The notes: generated by a model not told the origin, from the sequence alone. A stretch of DNA of 59,032 nucleotides from Alphaproteobacteria bacterium (GCA_003139615.1 PLJH01000138.1:212578-271609); one strand, 5' to 3'; shown: positions 1 to 8,093, counted from the first letter of the stretch. A program made the numbers and translations.

Positions 1-2
1 TG

Positions 3-317
3 CTGGCGGATTATCTGAAAGGCGGATTGAAGATCGATCCTGCGACCGGTGAGGTGCGCCTTGCTTGTGCACCGGCCTGGGAAGCGGCCACCTTTCGCGC
101 GACGGCCTACAATGTTGCGCGATTGGCGCGAAAAATTTCGTGCCCGCTCACGGTAATCTACGGCACGATCAACAGCACGTGCCGCGACCGCGGCGCAGCA
201 GAATTGTCGCTCGGACATCCCGGCACGCGCGTCGTCAAGGTCGACGGCGCGAGCCACTTCCTACCAATGGAAAAGCCGGAGCTTGTGCGGGCAGAGCTTG
301 CGCGGTTCGCCGGCTGA
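3..317 (+). CDS. alpha/beta hydrolase, C-terminal part only
   Basis: The frame is open from the left edge of the window (LADYLKGG reads before the TTG at 27), so the gene starts outside and only about 104 C-terminal residues are seen. They fit the end of an alpha/beta-hydrolase fold: a core strand CPLTVIYG, then the terminal catalytic His in DGASHFLPMEKPE ahead of the last helix. The nucleophile Ser and the oxyanion loop lie outside, so no substrate can be named. It converges with the TetR-type gene with only two bases between the stop codons. Confidence 0.72.
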   Translation: MADYLKGGLKIDPATGEVRLACAPAWEAATFRATAYNVARLARKISCPLTVIYGTINSTCRDRGAAELSLGHPGTRVVKVDGASHFLPMEKPELVRAELARFAG

Positions 318-319
318 AA

Positions 320-931
320 TCAGATCGCCTTCGAAAACCGCGTGTCGAGCCGCGCGAGCAGTTCGTCGGCCGAAAAGCCGAGAGCTTCAAGGCGCCCCGA
401 TCGCGCGAGAAGTGCCAAGCCCGTCAGCGATGCCGCCAGCAGAAGCACATCGGCTTGTGACTCCCGGCTTTCTGCCCGATGACCGGTTGCATCCGAGAGC
501 GCATTGAGCGCCCCGATCAACCGCCCGTTGAACAACCGTTCGGCATCGCTCGTGCCTGCGATCGACGGCAGAGCAGAAGACGCGGCCACAATGGTCTCGG
601 TGTGCTGGAGCAGCGACAACGCCGCACCGGCCGCGGCCGCAAGCCGGCCCGGTCCTTCGAGCGTTCCGGCCGCGTTGCGCATGGCGCGCGCGAGGCCCGA
701 CAGATCCTCTGCCGCCAGGGCCAACAGCAACTCGTCCTTGTTGCGGAAATAGCCGTAGAGCGCGGCCGGTGCAAAACCTGCCTCGGCGGCCGTCGCCCGC
801 AGCGACAGATCGCGGGCACCATCGCGCGCCGCAACGCGACGGGCCGCTTCCAGAATAGAGGCACGCGTCGCGCTATGTTCCCTCGCGCGCCGTTCGGACC
901 GAGCCGGTGATGTCGCCCTCATGGCCCGCAT
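320..931 (-). CDS. TetR/AcrR-family transcriptional regulator
   Basis: About 203 residues. The N-terminal helix-turn-helix is clear: ILEAARRVAARDGARDLSLR followed by ATAAEAGFAPAALYGYFRNK, the recognition-helix signature of TetR repressors, with YGYFRNKDELL closing the domain. The C-terminal ligand-binding half is helical and not assignable to a ligand. It lies 43 bases after the stop of the acyl-CoA dehydrogenase on the same strand, so it is probably co-transcribed with it and may control it in response to an acyl-CoA or related ligand (inference). Three ATGs (934, 931, 922) are possible starts; none has a strong Shine-Dalgarno. The frame extends further upstream but would then run into the dehydrogenase gene. 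Confidence 0.85.
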   Translation of the reverse strand: MRAMRATSPARSERRAREHSATRASILEAARRVAARDGARDLSLRATAAEAGFAPAALYGYFRNKDELLLALAAEDLSGLARAMRNAAGTLEGPGRLAAAAGAALSLLQHTETIVAASSALPSIAGTSDAERLFNGRLIGALNALSDATGHRAESRESQADVLLLAASLTGLALLARSGRLEALGFSADELLARLDTRFSKAI

Positions 932-974
932 CATAAGTGATTCGCGGGCATTCCCGGCGTCAACTTCGGCACAC

Positions 975-2156
975 CTAAAGCCCGATCTGCCGTGCTGCGA
1001 GGTCGCGCAGGATTTCCTCGGAACCTCCCCCGATCGCATTGACCCGCACTTCGCGATAGATGCGCTCGACCCGGCCGCCGCGCATATAGCCGGCGCCGCC
1101 CAGGATCTGCATGGCCTCGCGCGCGCAGAATTCGAGGGTCAATGTCGCCTGCACTTTCAGCAGCGCGAGATCGGCCGCGGGCCGCTCGCCGTTCATCACG
1201 CGCCAGGCGCACATGTCGAGATACGCCGTCGTCGCGTTGATCTGGCGCAGCATCTCCGCGATCTTGTGACGGATCACCTGATGATCGGCGAGGCGCTTGC
1301 CGAAGGTTTCGCGCTGTTGCGCCCAGGCGGCCGCTTCTTCCAGGCACACGCGGGCGGACGCGCAGGCGCCTGCCGCCATGCCCAAACGCTCGCCGTTGAA
1401 ATTGTTGACGATGCCTGTGAAGCCGAGATTTTCGCCGCCGATCAGGTTCTCCGCCGGCACGCGCACGGAATCGAAATAGAGCGCGGCCGTATCCGACGCC
1501 CACCAGCCCTGCTTTTTCAATCTGGTGCGCGAGACGCCCGGCCGGTCCGCTTCGATCAGGAGCAGCGACAGCCCGCCCATGCCTTCGCCGCCCGTGCGCA
1601 CGGCTGTGGTGAAATAATCCGCGCGCATGCCGCCCGTGATGAACATCTTGGAGCCGTCGACGACAAACTCATCGCCATCGCGGCGCGCCCGCGTCTTGAT
1701 CTGCGCCACATCGGAGCCGCCCGAAGGCTCGGTGATCGCGAGGCTGATGCGCTTGTCGCCCGCGAGAACCGGCGGCGCGATCTTGCGCTTCATCTCGTCG
1801 GGGCCGAGTGCCAGGATCGGCGGCAGGCCGATGCCGTGCACCATCAAACTCGCCGAAACGCCGCCCGCGCCGATGCGCGCCAGTTCCTCCGACGTCACGA
1901 TGCCGTGGAAACGATCGAGCCCTTCCGAGATGCCGCCATATTCTTCCGGATAGCCCATCCGCAGAAGGCCGAAGTCGGATGCCTTCTTGTAAAGCGCGAG
2001 CGGAATCTCGCCCGCCTCTTCCCACTCTTCTACATGCGGCATGATCTCGCGATCGATGAAACGGCGAAGTTCACGCCGCCACGCCTGATGCGTATCCTTC
2101 AGGAACGGCGAAGGCGGTCGCGTGGAATCGAAATCGATGGTCGCGCCCTTGGGCAT
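975..2156 (-). CDS. acyl-CoA dehydrogenase, LCAD/IVD-like
   Basis: FAD-dependent alpha,beta-desaturation of an acyl-CoA, the first step of beta-oxidation or branched-chain acid breakdown. About 393 residues, the usual length. Seen: the flavin/substrate motif ITEPSGGSDVAQIKTRARR, the FITGG segment, and the C-terminal GGAGYMRGGRVERIYREVR. The usual short-chain YEGT Glu is replaced (AIGGGSEEILRD), as in long-chain and isovaleryl enzymes, whose catalytic Glu sits on an earlier helix; NFNGERLGMA offers that Glu here. Start at the ATG preceded by GGAAGGA; the frame extends 13 codons upstream without a better site. Substrate length cannot be settled from sequence. Confidence 0.9.
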   Translation of the reverse strand: MPKGATIDFDSTRPPSPFLKDTHQAWRRELRRFIDREIMPHVEEWEEAGEIPLALYKKASDFGLLRMGYPEEYGGISEGLDRFHGIVTSEELARIGAGGVSASLMVHGIGLPPILALGPDEMKRKIAPPVLAGDKRISLAITEPSGGSDVAQIKTRARRDGDEFVVDGSKMFITGGMRADYFTTAVRTGGEGMGGLSLLLIEADRPGVSRTRLKKQGWWASDTAALYFDSVRVPAENLIGGENLGFTGIVNNFNGERLGMAAGACASARVCLEEAAAWAQQRETFGKRLADHQVIRHKIAEMLRQINATTAYLDMCAWRVMNGERPAADLALLKVQATLTLEFCAREAMQILGGAGYMRGGRVERIYREVRVNAIGGGSEEILRDLAARQIGL

Positions 2157-2243
2157 GGCCTGATCCTTCCGGTTGTCAGGCCAAAACCCAAGCACAATTA
2201 CGTGTGAACCGCCATTGGTGACGGCGGCGGTATCGCGGACCGA

Positions 2244-2690
2244 TTACGTCTTGGGGCAACTCGAGCGATCGACATCCGTCCGCCCGCAAAATTTGACTTG
2301 CACCCCGTGAAACTCGTTCACGAGCCGCTCTTCGGCATCCACCGATATGTCGTAGTTGTGCGCCGTTTGCGTCATCTGGTCCTGAATGCCCTTGATTTTG
2401 TCCTTGTCGGGCTTCGTCGCCGTTTGCGCGTTTTGCAGGTCGCGCTTTTCCGAGTTGGTCAGCGCATCGAGACAATCGCGATAGCCTTTAAGGTCTTGCT
2501 GCCAATGCCTGACGTCTTCAAACGCACTGTGCTTCGCAGCCAATGCCGCAGCCGGCGCCATCTGCAGGATTTCGGCCACTGTGGGCAACACCGGAGCGAT
2601 CGGCAACTCGCCACAGCTTTCTCCCTCTGCCAATGCCGGCCCAGCCGACGCGACAATCACTGCAACAGCGAGAATGAATTTTCTAAGCAT
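2244..2690 (-). CDS. small exported protein of unknown function
   Basis: 148 residues, family not recognised. A signal peptide is clear: MLRKFILAVAVIVASAGPALA with cleavage expected after ALA. The mature chain has four cysteines (near ESCGEL, YRDCLDAL, VKFCGRTD and RSSCPKT), which could form two disulfides in the periplasm, and a long charged helical middle. Start fixed by AGGAG seven bases before the ATG. It is the only gene on its strand in the short stretch between the acyl-CoA dehydrogenase and the DJ-1 gene, with about 180 bases upstream for its own promoter. No function is proposed. Confidence 0.75.
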   Translation of the reverse strand: MLRKFILAVAVIVASAGPALAEGESCGELPIAPVLPTVAEILQMAPAAALAAKHSAFEDVRHWQQDLKGYRDCLDALTNSEKRDLQNAQTATKPDKDKIKGIQDQMTQTAHNYDISVDAEERLVNEFHGVQVKFCGRTDVDRSSCPKT

Positions 2691-2868
2691 AAAGGAACTC
2701 CTGATGACGCTTGCTGACGACCCGCCCGGATCAAAGCATAATTGCTACCCGGGAATAAAGGCCGGGCCGGGCATTCCACGCCGGTTGGGGGATATGGCTA
2801 ATTTACCCCCCCGAAGATCAACCCCGGCACCGCAACGTGGCCGATGCGCGGTCATCCGGGGCCCGGAG

Positions 2869-3483
2869 TCAAACTTCGGCCGCGTAAGGCGGCGCCGGGT
2901 CGTATTCCATCGCGCGTTGGACATTCCGGGCAAGCGCAGGGCTGTGAATCTGTCCCGCCAACCATAGCGCCATATCGATGCCCGCCGAGACGCCGGCCGC
3001 CGTCACCACATTGCCGTCGCGAACATATCGGACGCGTTCCAGCACTTCGGACGCCTCGCCCCGCGCCCGCAGCTGCTCGACAAATCCCCAATGGGTTGTG
3101 ACGCGCCGGCCTTTTGCGGGACCGGCTGCCGTCAGGAGAAGCGAGCCCGTGCACACGCTTGTGATCCATTGACAGGATCGAGAGGCCGCAGCGATCCAGG
3201 CGAGCAATGCCTCGTTCTTCACCTCACGCCGCGTGCCCTGGCCGCCCGGGATCAAAAGCACATCCGGTTTCGGACACGCGCCCGTGGTTGTGTGCGGCGT
3301 GACGATCATGCCTTTGGCGCAGCGCACGGGCGCAGCGCGTTCGGCGATGAGCAGCACCTCATGCGGGCGCGCTTCGCCGCTGCGCTCGAACACCTCGTTG
3401 ACCATCGTGAAAACTTCGTACGGCCCCACAAAATCGAGTTCCTCGGCATCGTCAAAGATGAGAATTCCGATTGTCGAGATCAT
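2869..3483 (-). CDS. DJ-1/PfpI family protein (isonitrile hydratase-like)
   Basis: 204 residues, a single class I glutamine amidotransferase-like (DJ-1/PfpI) domain. The nucleophile-elbow Cys is in ITSVCTGSLLLTAAG, with the following helix and TTHWGFVEQL, the arrangement of InhA-type isonitrile hydratases and related ThiJ proteins. The start ATG overlaps the stop of the GlxA-type regulator (ATGA), so both are made from one message. Its sequence parallels the regulator's own N-terminal domain (SVCTGAFLLADSG, TTHWRSVELL), suggesting a common origin. The enzyme may handle the compound sensed by the regulator, but that is inference; hydratase, hydrolase or chaperone roles are all possible in this family. 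Confidence 0.85.
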   Translation of the reverse strand: MISTIGILIFDDAEELDFVGPYEVFTMVNEVFERSGEARPHEVLLIAERAAPVRCAKGMIVTPHTTTGACPKPDVLLIPGGQGTRREVKNEALLAWIAAASRSCQWITSVCTGSLLLTAAGPAKGRRVTTHWGFVEQLRARGEASEVLERVRYVRDGNVVTAAGVSAGIDMALWLAGQIHSPALARNVQRAMEYDPAPPYAAEV

Positions 3484-4472
3484 GCCGTTTCTCCTGTTGC
3501 CTGAAATCTTTCGCGGAACGATGCCGGACTCACTTTGAGATGGCGCTGGAAGGCGCGCCGCATGCGCTCTTCGGAGCCGAACCCGGTACGCGCTGCGACC
3601 GAGCAGATTGCCAGTTTCGAGCCGCTCAACATGCGCCGCGCCGCGTCCAGGCGCGCAAGTTCGATATAGCGTGCCGGTGTATCGCCCGTTTCCTTCCGGA
3701 AGGCGCGCGCGAAACTGCGCTCGCTCATCTTTGCCGCGCGGGCGAGCGCAGGCACATCGAGGTTTTCGCCGACATGTTCCGGAATCCAGCGCAACAACGG
3801 GGCGAGCCTGCCGCGCGCGCTCGCATCCGGGGAGAGATGTGCGCTGAATTGCGACTGTCCGCCCGGTCGCATGAGAAACAGAACGTGCCGCCGTGCGATC
3901 GCAAGCGCCACGTCATCGCCGAAATCTTCGCGCACGAGAGCAAGCGCAAGGTCCATGCCCGCGGTTACGCCGGCAGAGGTCCAGATATTTCCGTCGTGCA
4001 CAAAAATCGCGTCCGGTTCGACCGTGATGTCGGGATAAGACTTCGCCAGCAACTCGACGCTTCGCCAGTGCGTCGTCGCGCGTTTGCCTGTGAGAAGACC
4101 TGAATCCGCCAGCAGGAATGCGCCGGTGCAGACCGATGCCACGCGCCGCGCCCGCTCGGCACCCGCTGTGATCGCCGCGCGCAATTCGGCATTGCGCATC
4201 GCGGCGCGAACGCCATCGCCTCCGGCTATCAGCAGCGTGTCGATCGCGGCCGGCAGATCCGAATAGGCGCCATCCGCCACGAGGCGCACGCCGCTCGACG
4301 ACGCGAAGGCGCCCCCGGTTTCAGCCAGGAGCGTGAGCACATAGCCCGGCGTTTCGCGCGGCCGTTCGTCATTGACGGCGGCCAGAATTTGCAACGGACC
4401 CGTCACATCGAGGAGCTGTGTACCCTCGAAAGCAAGCATCACAATCCGTTTGGGTAATTCGCGCCGGAACAT
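3480..4472 (-). CDS. GlxA family transcriptional regulator (DJ-1 + AraC)
   Basis: 330 residues with two domains. Residues about 8-180 form a DJ-1/PfpI ligand-sensing domain with a retained elbow Cys (VASVCTGAFLLADSG). Residues about 225-325 form an AraC-type double helix-turn-helix: LARAAKMSERSFARAFRKET and the second motif ICSVAARTGFGSEERMRRAF. This is the GlxA/FtrA layout; known members regulate carnitine, glycine-betaine or arginine use, but the ligand here is unknown. It is first in an operon with the free DJ-1 protein. A long perfect inverted repeat lies just upstream and could be its operator. Confidence 0.9.
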   Translation of the reverse strand: MFRRELPKRIVMLAFEGTQLLDVTGPLQILAAVNDERPRETPGYVLTLLAETGGAFASSSGVRLVADGAYSDLPAAIDTLLIAGGDGVRAAMRNAELRAAITAGAERARRVASVCTGAFLLADSGLLTGKRATTHWRSVELLAKSYPDITVEPDAIFVHDGNIWTSAGVTAGMDLALALVREDFGDDVALAIARRHVLFLMRPGGQSQFSAHLSPDASARGRLAPLLRWIPEHVGENLDVPALARAAKMSERSFARAFRKETGDTPARYIELARLDAARRMLSGSKLAICSVAARTGFGSEERMRRAFQRHLKVSPASFRERFQATGETA

Positions 4473-4497
4473 AGCCAGACTTTAAGCCCGAGCCCGC

Positions 4498-4534
4498 TTG
4501 GCGGAAATGACAAATAGCCCACTTTTTCCGCCAA
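4498..4534. promoter_or_regulatory. 10-bp perfect inverted repeat upstream of the glxA-type gene
   Basis: TTGGCGGAAA (4498-4507) is matched exactly by its reverse complement TTTCCGCCAA (4525-4534), with 17 bases between. Arm centres are 27 bases apart, so the arms lie about two and a half helical turns apart. The repeat begins 26 bases upstream of the regulator's ATG, a fitting place for an autoregulatory or activator site. There is no following T-run, so a terminator role is unlikely. Operator function is inferred from symmetry and position only. Confidence 0.5.
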
Positions 4535-4797
4535 CAAGCATAAATCCATGTTGGTGCCGCCTGCCCGCCCGTCGTTTCACGCGTTAAAGTTAACGATCAC
4601 GGAAACGTGATAGTGAATTTTCATGCCATTCGCGCGTTAGAAAACCAGTGAAACAGCCGATTTTGGCGAGCTTTTGCACCGATGAACGCAGGATGAACGG
4701 TTAAGGCAGGGTGGGTTCATCGCCACCCGCCATATTGAGCACAAGACGAAAACGGGCCTGTGAAAAGGGCTCGAAAAACCCAGAAGGAGAATTGAAC
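4535..4797. other. rest of the intergenic region between glxA-type gene and Gly-rich gene
   Basis: No credible coding sequence. It holds a small hairpin ATCACG-GAAA-CGTGAT at 4596-4611 and two TTAA motifs close together at about 4583-4592. It must contain the promoter for the Gly-rich protein; TTGAGC near 4736 is the best -35-like word but no convincing -10 follows. AAGGAG about ten bases before the ATG at 4798 is the ribosome binding site. Confidence 0.4.
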
Positions 4798-5133
4798 ATG
4801 AGAACGATCGCAAAACTTGCAATGGGCGCCCTGATGGCAACCGGCGTTGCCCTGGCGGCTGCGGCGCCTGCCGAGGCTGGCGTCCATGTCGGTATCGGTG
4901 TTGGCGTTGGACCCGGGTATTACGGTGGCGGTTATGGCCCAAACTACTGCTACGGACCTTACGCCGATCCGGGCTATTGCGGTTATCCCGGCTATTGGGG
5001 CCCGGGCTATGTCGGCTTCGGCTGGGGCGGTTGGGGCCATGGTTATTACGGCCGTGGCGGCTGGGGCCGCGGTGGTTTCGGCGGACATGGTGGTTGGGGC
5101 CACGGTGGTTGGGGCGGCCACGGCCACCACTAA
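4798..5133 (+). CDS. Gly/Tyr/Trp/His-rich exported mini-protein
   Basis: 111 residues. A signal peptide (MRTIAKLAMGALMATGVALA, cleavage near AEA-GV) precedes a low-complexity mature chain made almost wholly of Gly, Tyr, Pro, Trp and His: YYGGGYGPN, then GYWGPGYVGFGWGG, then repeated GGWGHG-like units ending in GGHGHH. Two or three Cys sit in the middle. Comparable short Gly-rich secreted proteins are common in alphaproteobacteria without assigned function; His-rich tails can bind metal ions. AAGGAG before the ATG and a strong hairpin terminator after the stop argue for a real, probably well-expressed monocistronic gene. Confidence 0.8.
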   Translation: MRTIAKLAMGALMATGVALAAAAPAEAGVHVGIGVGVGPGYYGGGYGPNYCYGPYADPGYCGYPGYWGPGYVGFGWGGWGHGYYGRGGWGRGGFGGHGGWGHGGWGGHGHH

Positions 5134-5158
5134 GCTCGTTTAGTTTGCCTCTGGGATA

Positions 5159-5195
5159 CGCGGCTGCCGAAAGGCAGCCGCGAAATCCCTTTTCA
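5159..5195 (+). terminator. intrinsic terminator, likely bidirectional
   Basis: A perfect 10-bp stem CGCGGCTGCC / GGCAGCCGCG (5159-5168 and 5173-5182) closed by a GAAA tetraloop, followed by AAATCCCTTTT. It sits 25 bases after the stop of the Gly-rich gene and just beyond the end of the convergent TPR-methyltransferase gene, so it can serve both. Confidence 0.85.
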
Positions 5196-6275
5196 GGTTT
5201 TTAGAAGCGCCATCGCATAACCTTCCACCGGAACGCCGGCCTCGGTCCGCGGATGGCATTCCAATAATCCCACAATTTCGAAATTCGCCCGCGCGGCTTC
5301 GCTGCGCAGATAGTTTTCCGAATGGCGCCAGCGGCGCTTCGGTCCCAATTCAAATCCCTCGCCGGCTTTTTTCTCGACCGTGAGCAAAAACGATCCACCC
5401 AAGTGCAATGTGCGGCGCGCGCCCGCGAGCAGGTTTTCGAGATTGCCGAGATAGACAACCGTGTCGGCAGCGAGCAGCAAATCGTATTTGCGATCTTCGT
5501 CCGCAAGCGCGGATTCGAGATCGGCGACGCGCAATTCGTCGTAGATTTTGCGCGACCGTGCCTTCGCGATCATCGCCGGACTCAGATCGATGCCATCGAG
5601 CGTCAATGCGATATCTTTGAATGCGAGGCCCGCCAATCCGGTGCCGCAGCCGAGATCGAGGATGGAATAGCGCCGGCTGCGATCCGGGATCACGAGATCG
5701 GCAAGGCCGCGCAGGATTGTCGGCGCACCGTACCCCAATTGTCCGATCATGCGCGCGTCGTAGTCGGTCGAGAATTGGTCGAACAGATGACGCACATAAC
5801 GCGGATCGGAGCGCTGTCTTTCGCGCATAGCATGGGCCTCGGCGACCCGGTTTGCGATGCGCGGAGCTGCATCGGCCTTCCCGATCGCGTCGAACGCTTC
5901 CAACGCCTTTTCCGCTTCGCCGGCCTCGAGCCACGCTTCGCCGAGATGCAGCCGCGCATCTGTCAATGCAGGGTCGAGACGCAATGCCCGCTGGAATTCG
6001 CCGATGGCCGTCGGCAGATGACCTGCCGCGAGCAGCGCTTCGCCCAGAGTCACCGCGGCCACCGCAACACCCGGATAAAGCGAAGCGCCCTGGCGCGCGG
6101 CATCGAGAGCAGACGCCGTATCGCCGGCCGCGATGAGCGCACGCACCAGACTGTTGTGCAGCAGAAGTCCGCCGCGACCCTGCTCCAACATGGCCTGCAA
6201 CAAGGCAACCGCGTCACCCGCGCGGCCCTGCGCAATCAGCGCATCGGCACGTTCCAGCGGATCGTCAGGATGCAA
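5193..6275 (-). CDS. TPR-repeat class I SAM methyltransferase
   Basis: 360 residues. The first ~140 are tetratricopeptide-like helices (LHNSLVRALIAAGDTASALD, GEALLAAGHLPTAIGEFQRA, LGEAWLEAGEAEKALEAFDA). After a linker with FDQFSTDYDARM comes a Rossmann methyltransferase domain: motif I ILDLGCGTGLAG near residue 205, the acidic LDGIDLSPAMIAKAR, then DLLLAADTVVYLGNLENLL. This is the TPR-containing methyltransferase family (COG4976). Substrate unknown; the TPR part probably docks a protein partner. The start is a TTG overlapping the end of the MaoC gene by 11 bases, so the two genes are likely translationally coupled. Confidence 0.85.
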   Translation of the reverse strand: MHPDDPLERADALIAQGRAGDAVALLQAMLEQGRGGLLLHNSLVRALIAAGDTASALDAARQGASLYPGVAVAAVTLGEALLAAGHLPTAIGEFQRALRLDPALTDARLHLGEAWLEAGEAEKALEAFDAIGKADAAPRIANRVAEAHAMRERQRSDPRYVRHLFDQFSTDYDARMIGQLGYGAPTILRGLADLVIPDRSRRYSILDLGCGTGLAGLAFKDIALTLDGIDLSPAMIAKARSRKIYDELRVADLESALADEDRKYDLLLAADTVVYLGNLENLLAGARRTLHLGGSFLLTVEKKAGEGFELGPKRRWRHSENYLRSEAARANFEIVGLLECHPRTEAGVPVEGYAMALLKT

Positions 6276-7119
6276 GCGTGCACTTGCCGTTGTTGATCAC
6301 GACCACATCCCGCTCTTTGAGTTTCGAGCGGAACGAAACGATCGGTCCATCGACCCACATCTCCGTCACGATCGTCTCGCCTGGGAACACGGGGGCGGAG
6401 AAGCGCACGTCGAAGCCCACGATTTTCGTCGCATCGTATTTGCAGATGGTCGAGACAATGGCGCGGCAAGCCGTGCCGTAGGAACAAAGCCCGTGCAGGA
6501 TTGGCCGCGGGAAGCCCGCCATCTTCGCCACGTTCGGATCGCGATGCAGAGGATTGCGGTCGCCCGACAACGCATAGATGAAAGCTTGATCGGGGCGCGT
6601 ATCGCAGGCCTGCACGAGATCGGGCGCGCGATCGGGAATCGGATGGGGAGCCGGCGCCCCGTCTTTCGGTCCGCCGAAGCCGCCGTCGCCGCGCGCAAAT
6701 GTCGTCGAGCTCAAGGTGCAAAGTTTCTCGCCCGTTTCCTTCAGCTTGATGACTTTCTCGGTCACCACGACCGCGCCTTTATCTTTGCCTTTGTCGAACG
6801 CGCCGACGACGCGTTCCTCCGCCGTGATCTCGGCGAAAGTCGGCAATGTTTTGTGAATCGTAAGCCGCTGCTCGCCATGCACGACCATCAGATAGTTGAT
6901 GCCCGTCTTGCCCATGGTCGAATTGCCCCAAGCCACGACCGTCGCCATGCTGGGGATGGTGCGCAATCCGTTTTCATACACGAACGGCAACTCGGCCTCG
7001 TTCATCGGATCGCGGCCGAAACCGATCCCCAGCGCATAGAGCATCGAGTCCCGCTCCGTGTAGCGAAAATTGTCGACGCCCGATTTGAGCTTCATGATCT
7101 CGTCGTAGTTGATCGGCAT
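6265..7119 (-). CDS. MaoC-family (R)-specific enoyl-CoA hydratase 2
   Basis: 284 residues, a double hot-dog protein like the hydratase-2 part of eukaryotic peroxisomal multifunctional enzyme. The N-terminal half carries the MaoC_dehydrat_N fold (RDSMLYALGIGFGRDP, FVYENGLRTIPS). The C-terminal half has the catalytic hydratase-2 motif YALSGDRNPLHRDPNVAKMA with Asp and His, then GFPRPILHGLCSYG. It should hydrate trans-2-enoyl-CoA to (3R)-hydroxyacyl-CoA, in beta-oxidation of unsaturated or branched acids or supply of PHA monomers. Start at the ATG preceded by AGGAAG; upstream in-frame codons lack a site. It is divergent from the dienoyl-CoA isomerase-like gene. Confidence 0.9.
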   Translation of the reverse strand: MPINYDEIMKLKSGVDNFRYTERDSMLYALGIGFGRDPMNEAELPFVYENGLRTIPSMATVVAWGNSTMGKTGINYLMVVHGEQRLTIHKTLPTFAEITAEERVVGAFDKGKDKGAVVVTEKVIKLKETGEKLCTLSSTTFARGDGGFGGPKDGAPAPHPIPDRAPDLVQACDTRPDQAFIYALSGDRNPLHRDPNVAKMAGFPRPILHGLCSYGTACRAIVSTICKYDATKIVGFDVRFSAPVFPGETIVTEMWVDGPIVSFRSKLKERDVVVINNGKCTLAS

Positions 7120-7238
7120 GGCCTGCTTCCTGATTTTTCCTGGGCGGCGAGTAGAGCCCCGTTGCACGCGGGCGGCAAGGGTGTTCCGGCGCGGCCACCG
7201 CCATGCTATGGCTCGGACGACCAGAACTGGAGACTGTC

Positions 7239-8087
7239 ATGACCTATCGCTGCTTCAACGTCGAGATCGCCGACAATATCGCGCATGTCCAGCTCAAGCG
7301 CCCGAGCGAACTCAATACGATGGTGCCGGAGTTCTGGCGCGAGCTTCCGGAGATCGTGCGCGAAATCGATCACGAGGCGAAAGCGCGCGTGATCGTAATC
7401 TCTTCGACGGGCAAGCACTTCTCGGCCGGCATGGATCTCTCGGTTTTCACCGCGGCGCAAGGCGGCGCTCCAAGCGAGAAACCGGAGCGCGGACGTTCGG
7501 CCGCAAACCTTCGTCTCCATGTTCTGGAAATCCAGGAAACGTTCAATGTGATCGATCGCGCGCGCATTCCCGTGCTGATCGCGATCCAGGGCGGCTGCAT
7601 CGGCGGCGCGGTCGATCTCTCAAGCGCCTGCGATTGCCGCTATGCGACAGCGGACGCGTTTTTCGTCGTGCAGGAAATCAATATCGGCATGACGGCCGAT
7701 GTGGGCACCTTCCCGCGCCTTTGCAATCTGATGCCGCAAGGCTGGGTGCGCGAACTCGCTTATTCGGGGCGCCGCCTGCCGGCACAGAAGGCGAAGGAGA
7801 TCGGCCTCGTCAATGAGGTGTTCGCAACGCAGGAAGAGATGCTCGCGGGCGTGATGGCAATTGCAAAAGAGATCGCCGAAAAATCGCCGCTCGCGGTGCA
7901 CGGTTCGAAGGTGATGATCAACTACGCGCGCGATCATTCCATTGCCGACGGCCTCGACTACATCGCGACCTGGCAGGCCGGCATGTACAATCCGGAAGTC
8001 GACATGCGCGAATCCTTCGTCGCCAAAGCCGAAAAGCGCGCGCCAAAATTCGCGGACCTTCAGCCGTTGAGGAAGGTGGCGCTGTGA
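7239..8087 (+). CDS. crotonase-family delta3,5-delta2,4-dienoyl-CoA isomerase
   Basis: 282 residues. Crotonase oxyanion-hole segments are HFSAGMDLSVF and GGCIGGAVDLSSACDCRYA. The acidic residues match mammalian ECH1: Asp in SSACDCRYA, Glu in VVQEINIGMTADVGTFPRL and Asp in TADVGT, the triad used to shift the double bonds of 3,5-dienoyl-CoA to 2,4-dienoyl-CoA. This makes dienoyl-CoA isomerase more likely than plain hydratase. It would feed 2,4-dienoyl-CoA reductase, a candidate for which is encoded near 35.1 kb. The ATG 12 codons inside the longest frame is chosen (GGAGACTGTC before it). Confidence 0.85.
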   Translation: MTYRCFNVEIADNIAHVQLKRPSELNTMVPEFWRELPEIVREIDHEAKARVIVISSTGKHFSAGMDLSVFTAAQGGAPSEKPERGRSAANLRLHVLEIQETFNVIDRARIPVLIAIQGGCIGGAVDLSSACDCRYATADAFFVVQEINIGMTADVGTFPRLCNLMPQGWVRELAYSGRRLPAQKAKEIGLVNEVFATQEEMLAGVMAIAKEIAEKSPLAVHGSKVMINYARDHSIADGLDYIATWQAGMYNPEVDMRESFVAKAEKRAPKFADLQPLRKVAL

Positions 8088-8093
8088 TCCGTC

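Noticed and set aside
2787-2812. GGGGG...CCCCC hairpin between the DJ-1 gene and the small exported protein gene as a terminator
   Set aside because: The stem is short and imperfect beyond five bases and no T-run follows on the minus strand.
4578-4600. Clustered TTAA words in the intergenic region before the Gly-rich gene as cell-cycle regulator sites
   Set aside because: Spacing does not fit the CtrA box, and TTAA pairs arise by chance in AT-richer gaps.
5159-5195. Perfect hairpin as a possible small-RNA gene or attachment site
   Set aside because: Position 25 bases after a stop codon, GAAA loop and the T-rich tail explain it as a terminator.
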